A DNA stretch of 7,761 nucleotides from Acidimicrobiaceae bacterium (GCA_009840695.1 VXNG01000237.1:1-7761); one strand, 5' to 3'. Counted from the stretch's first letter, positions 1 to 6,919 are shown. Numbers and translations: made by a program. The notes: generated by a model not told the origin, from the letters alone.

Positions 1-251
1 CTCCCGCAACTCCTCCCCCGCAGACCCCAGCAGCGGGACCTCACAGCGAGCCTCCCGTCTCTGAGACGGACCCTCAACCCGAGCCGGCCCCATCCGGATC
101 GGTGCGACGGCCCGAGCCGACAGCACCAGAACCCGCTGCGGGGCCCGAGCCCCGACATGAGCCCCCTCCCGAACCAGCCCCAGCGAAGCCGGCAGAAACA
201 GCGCCGCCCGAGTCCAGGCCGTCCGAACCAGACAGAGGGACGACGCCGTGA
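1..251 (+). CDS. C-terminal end of Pro/Glu-rich protein (5' end beyond left edge)
   Basis: The reading frame is open from base 3 to a TGA at 249-251 and gives 82 residues with no folded domain. The chain is dominated by Pro, Glu, Ala and Thr with many E-P and P-E-P steps, so it should be disordered. No start codon for it is visible in the window. The stop overlaps the GTG of the lytic transglycosylase by four bases (GTGA), which indicates translational coupling and confirms the frame. Its composition matches the lipoprotein that runs off the right edge. If the window is circular, base 7761 plus bases 1-2 form one Ala codon and the two pieces become one 195-residue lipoprotein. Alternatively it is the Pro-rich tail of an unseen upstream transfer protein. 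Confidence 0.75.
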   Translation, partial: PATPPPQTPAAGPHSEPPVSETDPQPEPAPSGSVRRPEPTAPEPAAGPEPRHEPPPEPAPAKPAETAPPESRPSEPDRGTTP

Positions 252-1885
252 GCGACCCCAGCGAAGCACCAGGGAGGGCCACTAGCGGCGTGGCGCGCCT
301 CAAGGCGGCGGGCCGTGCAGGCGCCGAAGGCGCTCTGGCCCTCAGCGGCGACCCGAAGGCGATCGCCAAGCTGGTCGGCAAGGCCCTGCGACGGGTGGGA
401 CACAGCCCGGCGGCGCGGCGCATCGCCGCCACCGCCGCGGCCGCGGCTGTGCTGGCGCTGGTCGCGTTCACCGGTGGCGCCCCCAGCGGCGCAGCAGCCG
501 GCGTAGAGGGCACCCCGGGCGCCCGGTTCGGGGCTGAGCCGATGGTGTGGGCCGCATACACGGTGGCGGGCCGGGTGTGGTGCGCCCCCGACGGAACGAT
601 CCGGCTCAGCGGCGACGCGCTGGCGGACCCGTGGCGTCGAGCCGACTGGCGTCTGGTAGCGGCTGTGGGCGGGGTCGAGTCGAGCCACGCCACCGGCCGC
701 AGCGTCAACGCTTTCGGTGACGTGTGGCCCCTCGTGCTGGGCCCAGCACTCGACGGCACCACGGCCGGGCTGGCGACGGTCCCCGACACCGACAACGGCC
801 GCTTCGACCTCGACCCGGTCTGGGACCGGGCGGTCGGCCCGATGCAGCTGCTGCCCTCCACCGTCGTGGACGCCGGCGTCGACGGCAACACCGACGGGAT
901 CGTGGACCCCCACAACCTCTGGGACGCCACCGCCACCGCGTCCGGGTATCTGTGCGTCGCCGGCCACGGCCGGACCCCGTCAGAGGCGGTGTTCGCGTAC
1001 AACCACAGCGACGCCTACGTCGACGCTGTGCTGGCAGAGTTGGGCGAGATCGTGACCGCCGGTGTCGAGGAGCGTCACGCCGGCCGGCTGCCTGAGACGG
1101 CGCCGCTCCCATATGTGCCCAGCACCACCGACGGCGGCACGGTGCTGGGCTCGATCGCCGAGCACCTCGGCGGCGACCCGGCCGCGGTGAGCTGCGCGAC
1201 GGGCTGTTCGTGGCGGGTCGATCCCGCCCCGGCGACGGTGCCGCAGTGGGAGCCCCTCGGCGATGTCGGCTACGCCGCCCCGGTGCGGGTCCCCGCAGGG
1301 GTCGCCGCCACCGGCGACGGCACCCTTTACGGCGCGGTGCCAGCGATGGGACCGGTGGCGTGGCCGCTGCCCACCGCGGCCATACCCCAGCCTGCGGCGG
1401 CGTCGCCGCCGCGATGGTGGAGCCACTTCGTGCCCACCGACCACCCGAACTGGACCGAGCCCGGGTCAAGGACCGTGACCGGGCCGTCGGTGTGGGCCGC
1501 GCCGGTGTACGCCCCCCAGGCCGGCTCGGTCACCGCCGACGGCGACTGCGCCCGGCTGCTGACCGCGGCGGGCTGGCTGTGGCTGCTGTGCGGCGTGCGC
1601 ACCGACGACCCTGCGCCATCGCCGGGCGCCGGGCATCGCCTCGGAGCCGCCACTGGCGCCACGCTGCGCGTGCAGCTGATCGACCCCGACGGCCGCGACG
1701 CCTGCCCGCAGCGGCTCTTCGGGCTCTGGCAATCGGAACGGGCCGCCGCGCCTGAGGCCTTGGCGGCAGAGATCACGGCGCTGCGGGAGGCCGCCGAGGC
1801 CGAGGAGGACCCCGACCAGGCCGCCGCGTTCGCGGCCGCGGCCGCTGATCTGGAGTGGCAGCTGTACGAGGAGTGCGTGACGTGA
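248..1885 (+). CDS. Membrane-anchored MltB-like lytic transglycosylase with degenerate M23-like C-terminal region
   Basis: The 545-residue product should cleave peptidoglycan glycan strands and open the wall for a transfer channel. The start is GTG 248, with a purine-rich site (agaggga, 234-240) seven bases upstream and a GTGA overlap with the preceding stop. Residues 1-56 look cytoplasmic and basic, and 57-76 form one membrane segment. The transglycosylase domain spans about 130-265: E144 in GVESSH is the expected catalytic acid, RAVGPMQLLPST lies at 195-205, an Asp/Asn-rich loop DGNTDGIVD at 212-220, and AYNHSDAYVD at 250-259. These match actinobacterial MltB-type enzymes. Residues about 385-495 resemble a LytM/M23 beta fold (VYAPQAGSV, then GHRLGAATGATLRVQLIDPDG) but lack the HxH zinc ligands, so the region is probably non-catalytic. 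Residues 497-540 are an Ala/Glu-rich likely coiled coil. Its stop overlaps the next start by four bases. The role in conjugation is inferred from the neighbouring coupling ATPase. Confidence 0.88.
   Translation: MSDPSEAPGRATSGVARLKAAGRAGAEGALALSGDPKAIAKLVGKALRRVGHSPAARRIAATAAAAAVLALVAFTGGAPSGAAAGVEGTPGARFGAEPMVWAAYTVAGRVWCAPDGTIRLSGDALADPWRRADWRLVAAVGGVESSHATGRSVNAFGDVWPLVLGPALDGTTAGLATVPDTDNGRFDLDPVWDRAVGPMQLLPSTVVDAGVDGNTDGIVDPHNLWDATATASGYLCVAGHGRTPSEAVFAYNHSDAYVDAVLAELGEIVTAGVEERHAGRLPETAPLPYVPSTTDGGTVLGSIAEHLGGDPAAVSCATGCSWRVDPAPATVPQWEPLGDVGYAAPVRVPAGVAATGDGTLYGAVPAMGPVAWPLPTAAIPQPAAASPPRWWSHFVPTDHPNWTEPGSRTVTGPSVWAAPVYAPQAGSVTADGDCARLLTAAGWLWLLCGVRTDDPAPSPGAGHRLGAATGATLRVQLIDPDGRDACPQRLFGLWQSERAAAPEALAAEITALREAAEAEEDPDQAAAFAAAAADLEWQLYEECVT
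1868..1873 (+). promoter_or_regulatory. Ribosome-binding site fixing the coupling-protein start at GTG 1882
   Basis: A gaggag motif lies eight bases before GTG 1882 and sits inside the end of the transglycosylase gene. It favours GTG 1882, which overlaps the TGA at 1883-1885, over in-frame GTG codons at 1855 and 1873. Confidence 0.6.
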
Positions 1886-4371
1886 CCGAGCCGACACCCG
1901 CTCCCGCATCGGCTGAGTCCAGCGCGACGCCCTGGTTCAGCGACGACGCCGAGACGCGTTGGGTGTGGCTCGCACCGGCGGGCTTCGCTGTCGGCTGGGC
2001 CGCGATGGCCGCCGCTCTCGCGGCCGGTGGATGGGCCGCGGGCGACCTGGTCGCCCCCACCCCTGCCGTCACCGTCCACACCCTGTGGATGGCTCTCTCC
2101 GGCGGCTACCGGCTCGATGAGGCGTGGCTGCTGTCCTCCGACGCCGCCGCGGTGGCACCGGCCGCGTACCTGTGGATGATCTTCGCGGCCACGCTGGCCA
2201 CAATGGCTGCCGCCGCCTCGACGGTGGTGCAGTGGTGGCAAGCGGGGCGGCCCACCTCCTTGGGAGCGGTCGCACGAGAGCGCCGCCCGTCGCGCCAGTT
2301 CCGGAGCCGCCGCTGGCCGTTGCGGCCCCCCTACACCCCGCAGCGGCCCGGGCCCGGCGTGCTGCTGGGCCGAGAACGCCACCGCCTTACCGTCGCCGGT
2401 GACGGGCTCCCGGTTCTGGTGGTCGGCCCCACCGGCTCGGGCAAGACCCGGCACCTGATAGGACCCAACGTCGCCAACTGGCCCGGGCCCGTCGTGGCGA
2501 CCTCCGTCAAGACCGATCTGGCCGACTACACCGCCGCCCAACGGTCTCTGCGGGGCCGCAGCTTCGGATTCGATCCCGGCGGCGGCCTGTGGCCCTGGAT
2601 GCGCTCAGCGGGCATCACCCCGGTCGTGTGGGACCCGATCCGCCTCCTCGCCAAAGACCCCACCCACAACCACGCCAAGCTGCTGGCCCAGTTCCTGGTG
2701 TCGCACTCCTCGGCGCATGACGCAGGCTCCCAGGGCATCTGGTCCACCCTCGCGGGCGAAGTGCTCGCCTCGGTGCTACTGATCGCCACCGACCTCGGCC
2801 AGCCGCTGCGCGTCGCGCTGCGCTGGATGATCGACGTCCAGGGCGTGTTCTTCTCCAAGAAGAGCAACGGCGAGTTCGCGGCGGCGGTGCGCGACAGCCC
2901 CAACGGCCGCCTCAGCGAAGACGCCAGCCGGGCGCTGCGCGACCTGCGGTTGATGGCCGAGAACGATCCCCGCATCTGGGGCTCCATCGAGGTCACCATC
3001 CGCGAGGTCACCGGAGCGTTGACCAACACCGCCGAGTACCACCCCGACGCCGAGTTGGTGCCGGTGAACCTCACCGTGGCCCCCGACCGTCAAGACACGT
3101 TGTTCCTGGTGGCCGACCACATGACCCAGACCACCTACCGGTCTGTGTTCGCGGCGGTCGTGAGGCACTTGTTCCACGTCACCGAGTGCACCCACCCCCC
3201 ACGCGGCCGGCAGCGGGACAGGCCCCTGTTCGCGCTCGACGAGCTGGCCAACCTCGCCCGAATCGAGGACCTCCCCGAAGTCCTGTCCACCATCAGGGCC
3301 CGCGCCCAGGTCATCGTCGGCATCCAGGAGGTCTCCCAGCTCATCAGCGGATGGGGCCGCGACAAAGCCACCACCGTCGTCGGAAATCTGCCGACCAAGG
3401 TGATCCTGCCCGGCTCCTCGGACGCCTCGGCGCTGCGGCGCTGGGCCGACCTCAGCGGCGACGACGACTACGCCCTCGACACCTGGCGCACCGTCAACAC
3501 CGGCCGAGCCCGCATCCTCGCCGCCAACCGCGACCCCTTCGAGATACAGCTCACAGACCCGAAACGGTGGATGCCCACTATCCACCCGCCAACCCCGATC
3601 CCGCACCCGGAGCCCGCGCCACAGCAGCCGGACCACTCCACCGGCGGCGACGGGAACCACAAGCCGGCAACGCGTCACCGGCAGCGGCGCCCCGAGGACC
3701 AGCCATCGCTGTTCAACCCCGAACCCGATGACGAGATTCACCTGATCGACCTTGAGCCCGGGCCAGGTGACGACGTTCACTTGGCCGATGACGACATTCA
3801 CCTAGTCGAGCTCGAGCCCGAACCCCTCGACGACGTGCGCCTGGTCGAACCCGAGCCCGAGACCGGTGAGGGGGATGTGACGCCGCGCGGTCTCCGTGTG
3901 TGGGCTGGGGGGAGCGACCGGCTGCGGCGGGGGTGGGACGCCATGTTCGGGCCGCTGCCCGACGAGTCCGCCACCGACCGGCCCGCCAGTTGGGCCGGCC
4001 TGGCCGCCCGGCTGGGGGTTGCCGACCTGTTGGAGCCGCCTGGCCAGTCGCTCAGCGGGCATCCCCCTGCCAGCGACGCAGCCGAGGTCGGTGGGCCTGG
4101 TCCGGGTCCGGCGGTGGGCGCTTCCACCGGCGCGGGCACGCCTCCGCTACCGGCGTCGGCGCGTCCGGTTTCGGTGGCGGCGACTTTGACCGCTGACGCG
4201 AACCCAGAGCCGCAAGGGGCGCTGTTTGGTCCGGTTCTGCAGCAGTTGCGGGTCGTCAACGACGGCGAGGGGTCCTACGGCATGCACCGCTCCGGGTTCG
4301 TCGTGGACCTGACGCCCCCCGAGGGCGAAGACCCCCAGGACGCGATCCCGATCAGTGAGGAGGCGACTTGA
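1882..4371 (+). CDS. TraG/VirD4-type type IV coupling ATPase
   Basis: The 829-residue protein is a membrane ATPase that should hand substrate DNA to a type IV secretion channel. Two membrane segments (about 28-50 and 92-116) flank an outward loop, the usual VirD4/TraG N-terminus. The Walker A motif GPTGSGKT is at 182-189. The Walker B motif LFALDE at 449-454 is followed by LANLARIEDLPEVL, then IVGIQEVSQLISGWG and a KVILPGSSDAS stretch; these are typical of the TraG/TraD ATPase core. From about residue 569 there is a long non-catalytic tail: first Pro-rich, then an acidic repeat block (about 616-665) with four copies of a DD-x-(I/V)-(H/R)-L pattern, then a low-complexity linker. It is unusually long for this family. 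Acidic tails in coupling proteins often bind relaxosome or substrate proteins, so that role is inferred here. The gene ends in TGATG, overlapping the ArdC start by one base. Family assignment is strong; the substrate is unknown because no relaxase is visible. Confidence 0.93.
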   Translation: MTEPTPAPASAESSATPWFSDDAETRWVWLAPAGFAVGWAAMAAALAAGGWAAGDLVAPTPAVTVHTLWMALSGGYRLDEAWLLSSDAAAVAPAAYLWMIFAATLATMAAAASTVVQWWQAGRPTSLGAVARERRPSRQFRSRRWPLRPPYTPQRPGPGVLLGRERHRLTVAGDGLPVLVVGPTGSGKTRHLIGPNVANWPGPVVATSVKTDLADYTAAQRSLRGRSFGFDPGGGLWPWMRSAGITPVVWDPIRLLAKDPTHNHAKLLAQFLVSHSSAHDAGSQGIWSTLAGEVLASVLLIATDLGQPLRVALRWMIDVQGVFFSKKSNGEFAAAVRDSPNGRLSEDASRALRDLRLMAENDPRIWGSIEVTIREVTGALTNTAEYHPDAELVPVNLTVAPDRQDTLFLVADHMTQTTYRSVFAAVVRHLFHVTECTHPPRGRQRDRPLFALDELANLARIEDLPEVLSTIRARAQVIVGIQEVSQLISGWGRDKATTVVGNLPTKVILPGSSDASALRRWADLSGDDDYALDTWRTVNTGRARILAANRDPFEIQLTDPKRWMPTIHPPTPIPHPEPAPQQPDHSTGGDGNHKPATRHRQRRPEDQPSLFNPEPDDEIHLIDLEPGPGDDVHLADDDIHLVELEPEPLDDVRLVEPEPETGEGDVTPRGLRVWAGGSDRLRRGWDAMFGPLPDESATDRPASWAGLAARLGVADLLEPPGQSLSGHPPASDAAEVGGPGPGPAVGASTGAGTPPLPASARPVSVAATLTADANPEPQGALFGPVLQQLRVVNDGEGSYGMHRSGFVVDLTPPEGEDPQDAIPISEEAT
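4357..4363 (+). promoter_or_regulatory. Ribosome-binding site for the ArdC-like gene
   Basis: A gaggagg motif lies seven bases before ATG 4371 and within the end of the coupling-protein gene. It supports ATG 4371 over the adjacent TTG 4368. Confidence 0.65.
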
Positions 4372-5513
4372 TGGCCAGCAACCAGGACCGAGTGGAAGCC
4401 GTCGGTGCTCAGATCGCCGCCGCGATGGCCGACGCCATCGAGGGGGACCCCGGCCAGTGGACGAAGTCGTGGAACACGCTGGGGGCGTCGATCCCCCACA
4501 ACCCCGTCTCCGGTGCGGTCTACAGCGGAATGAACCGGTGGGTGCTGGCGGTGGCCGCCATCGAGTTCGGCTACCCGACGGGCTCCTGGGCCACCTACCG
4601 CCAGTGGCAGAGCGCCGATTGCCAGGTCCAGCGCGGCAACCACGGCGTCTATATCGTGCGGGCCTTCGAGTACCGCTGCTGCAAGGACCCCGACTGTGAA
4701 CGGGGCAGCCTGTGCGAGAGTCGGCCGCGGTGGGGTATGCGGGTCCACACGGTGTTCAACGCCTCACAGGTCGAGGGCGAGGTCCCCCGCGATGAGCGGT
4801 TCGCTGAGTTCACCGCCCCGCAGTGGGATCACGAGTCGATCACCGAGACCTTCCGGGCGGTGGGCGCGGAGTGGCGCCACGACGGCGGCGGCCGTGCCTT
4901 CTACAGCATCAACGCCGACGTGATCCACACGCCGGTGCCCGAGGCGTTCCATTCCGCGGGGGGCTACGCCTCCACGGTGGCCCATGAGCACGTGCATTGG
5001 ACCGGGCACTCGTCTCGGCTGTCGCGCCCGTACTTCGAGTCGGTGGAGAACGCCATCGCCGAGGGCGCCCGAGCCCGTGAGGAGCTGGTGGCCGAGTTGG
5101 GGGCGGTGATTGTGTGCAACACCTTGGGCCTGGAGCACGAGCCCGTGGCCAACCACGCCGCCTATCTCAAGCACTGGGCCCAGGCCCTGCGATCAGAGGA
5201 CGGCTCGGCGGTGATCCACGCGGCGTCCACCGCGGCGACCCGTGCGGCATCGTTCATCGTCGGCGGCATCGAGGCCCACCGCAGCCGAGACGACAATGCC
5301 GAGCAGAGCACCCCCGCCGCTGAACAGCCACCCCAGCAGACGCCCGAAGGCCAGTTGGTGCTGCTGCCGTCCCCCGGGCCCGCCGACGCCGCGGGAGGCG
5401 CCACCGAGGCCCAGGAGGCCGCCCGCGCCGCCTCCGAGCCCGCCGAGGCTGCGGGAAGGCCCTCGCAGGCCCAACAGGCCGCTGAGGCCGCGTTGGTGGC
5501 TCAAGGAGTGTAG
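4371..5513 (+). CDS. ardC: ArdC-like antirestriction protein (ssDNA-binding N-terminus plus zincin metallopeptidase domain)
   Basis: The 380-residue product resembles the ArdC family carried by conjugative plasmids, which protects incoming DNA from host restriction. The N-terminal part (about 8-130) has the ArdC/TraC-type pattern: IPHNPVSGAVYSGMNRWVL, then GSWATYRQWQ, a basic QVQRGNHGVYIV stretch, and HTVFNASQVEG. The zincin signature is HEHVH at 205-209, followed by WTGHSSRLSR; EELVAELGA at 237-245 carries the likely third zinc ligand (E238 or E242). A four-Cys insertion (C103, C104, C109, C115) interrupts the N-terminal domain. From about residue 300 the chain becomes a Glu/Gln/Pro/Ala-rich tail with an imperfect internal repeat. 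A strong ribosome-binding site precedes ATG 4371. The TAG stop is followed by an ORF in the same frame. The family call is strong; antirestriction activity is known only for relatives. Confidence 0.9.
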   Translation: MASNQDRVEAVGAQIAAAMADAIEGDPGQWTKSWNTLGASIPHNPVSGAVYSGMNRWVLAVAAIEFGYPTGSWATYRQWQSADCQVQRGNHGVYIVRAFEYRCCKDPDCERGSLCESRPRWGMRVHTVFNASQVEGEVPRDERFAEFTAPQWDHESITETFRAVGAEWRHDGGGRAFYSINADVIHTPVPEAFHSAGGYASTVAHEHVHWTGHSSRLSRPYFESVENAIAEGARAREELVAELGAVIVCNTLGLEHEPVANHAAYLKHWAQALRSEDGSAVIHAASTAATRAASFIVGGIEAHRSRDDNAEQSTPAAEQPPQQTPEGQLVLLPSPGPADAAGGATEAQEAARAASEPAEAAGRPSQAQQAAEAALVAQGV

Positions 5514-5558
5514 CCGGGGCCCGGGTTCGACATCGCCAGCCGCGAGGAGCGGCTGAGG

Positions 5559-5708
5559 GTGGCGCGCCGGATCATGGAGCGTGCCGTCGCCGGGTGCGGC
5601 TCCGAGGCGGAGGCTGCCGCTCAGATCGCGGCGCTGCTGGACATCGGGGAGGGCGAAGTCGTCGAGACAGCCCCGACGAGGGGCCGGGCAATGGGGATGG
5701 GACTGTGA
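5559..5708 (+). CDS. Small helical protein of unknown function, in frame behind the ArdC stop
   Basis: A 49-residue frame runs from GTG 5559 to TGA 5706-5708. The same frame is open all the way back to the ArdC TAG at 5511-5513. A gaggag site (5544-5549) lies nine bases before GTG 5559; ATG 5574 is an alternative start. The product (VARRIMERAVAGCGSEAEAA, then AQIAALLDIGEGE) looks like one or two amphipathic helices. The best support for coding is the end: TGA overlaps the GTG of the next gene in the same GTGA arrangement seen twice elsewhere in this operon. The codons between the TAG and GTG 5559 (FDIASREERLR) also read like protein, so this may be a former or read-through extension of ArdC rather than a separate gene. 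I do not recognise a family. Confidence 0.5.
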   Translation: MARRIMERAVAGCGSEAEAAAQIAALLDIGEGEVVETAPTRGRAMGMGL

Positions 5709-6412
5709 CCGCACCAGATGACACATCGAGGCTGCGAAGAGCGTTGGCGGTGCTGGCCGCGCTGGTGGCGCTGGTGGTCGTGGTGGTGGTGCTGTCACGT
5801 TGCAGCACCCCGTCCACCATCAACACCGCAGCGGCTGCCGGCGCCGGCAGCGACTCGCTCAACGCCGCCGCCGCGGGCTTGGCGGCGGTGGTGGGCTGGG
5901 CCGGCGAGCCGGCCGATGTGGTGCGGGTGCGGTGGCTGGACCCCGACACCGCGGTGACGACCGTGCGCCTAAACGGCGGCGAGCATGTCGCGGTCACCTC
6001 GGTGCACACAGAACGCGGTTGGACGGTCCCCGCTCCTCCGTCGCCCACAGCCGCGCCGCCGCACCCGAAGTGGGAGGGCCTGCCCAAAGACAACCTCACC
6101 GCGGCGCGCGACGATCCCCGCTGGCTGGTGACGCAAGGCTTCCTGGACGCCTGGCTCGCCGGAGAATCAACAGAACGCTGGACGGCGGTGAACTTCGAAG
6201 CGCCGCCGTTGAGCGTGGCCTACGACAGCTGGGAGTTCACCGGCCTCGGGACGCCCCAAGCCGTGACCGGCACCGCCATCGAGGTGATACCGGTGGACTT
6301 CGAGGCCACATCGGCGGATACGACCCGCACCTACCGGATCTTCGTCGCGGTGGTAGCAGACCCAACGAGCCGTTTGACCGTCAACGCCGTCGGTCACCGC
6401 AGTCCCCATTAG
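5705..6412 (+). CDS. Single-pass membrane protein, possible VirB8/TcpC-like transfer-channel component
   Basis: The 235-residue product starts at GTG 5705, overlapping the previous stop by four bases; an upstream in-frame extension to 5594 would cross that gene in another frame and is unlikely. A short basic N-terminus (RLRR, 9-12) precedes one Val/Ala/Leu-rich membrane segment (13-30), giving an N-in, C-out topology. C33 follows the segment but has Arg before it, so this is not a lipobox. Two outside regions follow: a small beta-rich part (about 48-100) and, after a Pro-rich linker, a domain at 139-235 (WLVTQGFLDAWLAGESTERW, then TAIEVIPVDFEA and TYRIFVAVVADPTSRLTVNA). A helix with aromatic residues followed by long strands suggests an NTF2-like fold as in VirB8 and TcpC. 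That assignment rests on topology, pattern and neighbours, not on a diagnostic motif. It could be another operon-specific membrane protein. Confidence 0.6.
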   Translation: MTAPDDTSRLRRALAVLAALVALVVVVVVLSRCSTPSTINTAAAAGAGSDSLNAAAAGLAAVVGWAGEPADVVRVRWLDPDTAVTTVRLNGGEHVAVTSVHTERGWTVPAPPSPTAAPPHPKWEGLPKDNLTAARDDPRWLVTQGFLDAWLAGESTERWTAVNFEAPPLSVAYDSWEFTGLGTPQAVTGTAIEVIPVDFEATSADTTRTYRIFVAVVADPTSRLTVNAVGHRSPH

Positions 6413-6429
6413 CCCAACCTGCCGACATT

Positions 6430-6435
6430 GGAGGT
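6430..6435 (+). promoter_or_regulatory. Strong ribosome-binding site for the AlpA-like gene
   Basis: GGAGGT lies four bases before GTG 6440, in the 27-base gap after the previous stop. It sets GTG 6440 as the start rather than TTG 6428, which overlaps the motif. Confidence 0.7.
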
Positions 6436-6439
6436 AACC

Positions 6440-6643
6440 GTGTCAACCAACACCCCGGCCAAGCCGCAAGCTCAGGTGCTGAGGCCCCGTGAGGCCGCCC
6501 GCTACGTCGGTCTGATCCGCCCGACGATCGACCGCTGGCGCAAGGCCGGCAAGTTCCCGAAGGCGCTGCAGTTGGGTGCGCAAGCCATCGGCGGGCGGCG
6601 CTCAGACCTAGACGTGTGGTTGAACGACCGACCTACGGTATGA
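6440..6643 (+). CDS. AlpA-type winged-helix DNA-binding regulator / excisionase-like protein
   Basis: The 67-residue product has a short disordered N-terminus followed by a compact MerR/AlpA-type winged helix. LRPREAARYVGLIRPTIDRW forms the helix-turn-helix, KAGKFPKALQLGAQAIGG the wing, and RRSDLDVWLNDRP the final helix; the whole pattern is close to the AlpA/HTH_17 consensus. Such proteins act as recombination directionality factors for integrases or as small transcriptional regulators of mobile elements. It is the last gene of the run and directly borders the structured non-coding region, the obvious candidate for its binding site. No integrase is visible, so an excisionase role would require a partner elsewhere; a plasmid copy-control or transfer regulator is an equally good reading. 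Confidence 0.85.
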   Translation: MSTNTPAKPQAQVLRPREAARYVGLIRPTIDRWRKAGKFPKALQLGAQAIGGRRSDLDVWLNDRPTV

Positions 6644-6686
6644 GGATCAACAAGTCCCATCCGCGCCGTGGAGTCAAGCGCGGCTA

Positions 6687-6700
6687 CTTGGCGAGCCAAG
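6687..6700. repeat. Small hairpin cttgg-cgag-ccaag
   Basis: A perfect 5-bp stem (6687-6691 with 6696-6700) has a four-base loop. Stems this short are common by chance in GC-rich DNA; it is listed because it lies in the structured non-coding region. Confidence 0.3.
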
Positions 6701-6777
6701 GACCGCAACCGGGGCCCATTGATCCAACGTCCGCCTCGGGCAATGCTGCTTGGCAGAGGCCAGGACGGGTCTAGGCG

Positions 6778-6791
6778 GCCCCCTCCGGGGC
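6778..6791. repeat. GC-only hairpin gcccc-ctcc-ggggc
   Basis: A 5-bp stem (6778-6782 with 6787-6791) closes a four-base loop and is followed by the 8-bp palindrome gggatccc (6794-6801). No T-run follows, so it is not a canonical intrinsic terminator. Confidence 0.35.
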
Positions 6792-6807
6792 TCGGGATCC
6801 CAGTCGT

Positions 6808-6919
6808 TTTGCCATCAACTTCCGGCTCAAACCGAACCCCAGAGGGGACCATGACGACGGGAACCCGCTTGGGTTCGGTTTGAGCAAGGGGTGTGGCGCA
6901 CCCCTAAGTTGATGGCGGA
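6808..6919. ncRNA. Nested inverted repeats forming a three-way junction (candidate structured RNA or cruciform/origin element)
   Basis: Three perfect stems nest without conflict. P1 pairs 6811-6821 (gccatcaactt) with 6906-6916 (aagttgatggc), 11 bp, extendable by two wobble pairs and one T-A pair to 6808/6919. P2 pairs 6825-6839 (gctcaaaccgaaccc) with 6871-6885 (gggttcggtttgagc), 15 bp. P3 pairs 6887-6893 (aggggtg) with 6899-6905 (cacccct), 7 bp around a five-base loop. P3 abuts P1 directly, and only 1-3 bases separate the other stems. Inside P2, a second gaaccc (6861-6866) can pair with gggttc (6871-6876), offering an alternative fold. No T-run follows on either strand. The structure is seen directly; whether it acts as RNA, single-stranded or double-stranded origin, transfer origin or protein target is unknown. 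Confidence 0.7.
6809..6830 (+). repeat. Diverged direct repeat, copy 1 (within the three-way junction)
   Basis: The order ttgccatcaac, ttccg, g, ctcaa is shared with 7161-7183. This copy covers the left arm of stem P1 and the start of P2. Confidence 0.6.

Noticed and set aside
74..967. Long open frames on the minus strand across the transglycosylase and coupling-protein genes (also 1327-2541 and 2776-3801)
   Set aside because: They lie opposite strongly supported genes, have no recognisable domains, and show the Arg/Gly/Pro-rich composition typical of antisense frames in GC-rich DNA.
3566..3586. 7-bp inverted repeat ggtggat / atccacc with a 7-base loop
   Set aside because: It lies inside the coupling-protein coding region with no other signal; a single 7-bp stem is expected by chance at this GC content.
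6440..6643. Toxin-antitoxin module or replication initiator based on the small DNA-binding protein
   Set aside because: The protein fits the AlpA winged-helix pattern, has no adjacent toxin-like partner, and is too short for a known initiator family; an initiator role is kept only as a speculative possibility.
6871..6893. tRNA-like T-arm (gggttcggttt), and a second near-match at 7124-7137 (aggttgaaatcccc)
   Set aside because: Neither has the full T-loop consensus with a matching acceptor stem and anticodon arm; the first is fully explained by stem P2.
6825..6905. Intrinsic transcription terminator at the 15-bp or 7-bp stem
   Set aside because: No T-run follows either hairpin on either strand, and the 31-base loop of the long stem is atypical.
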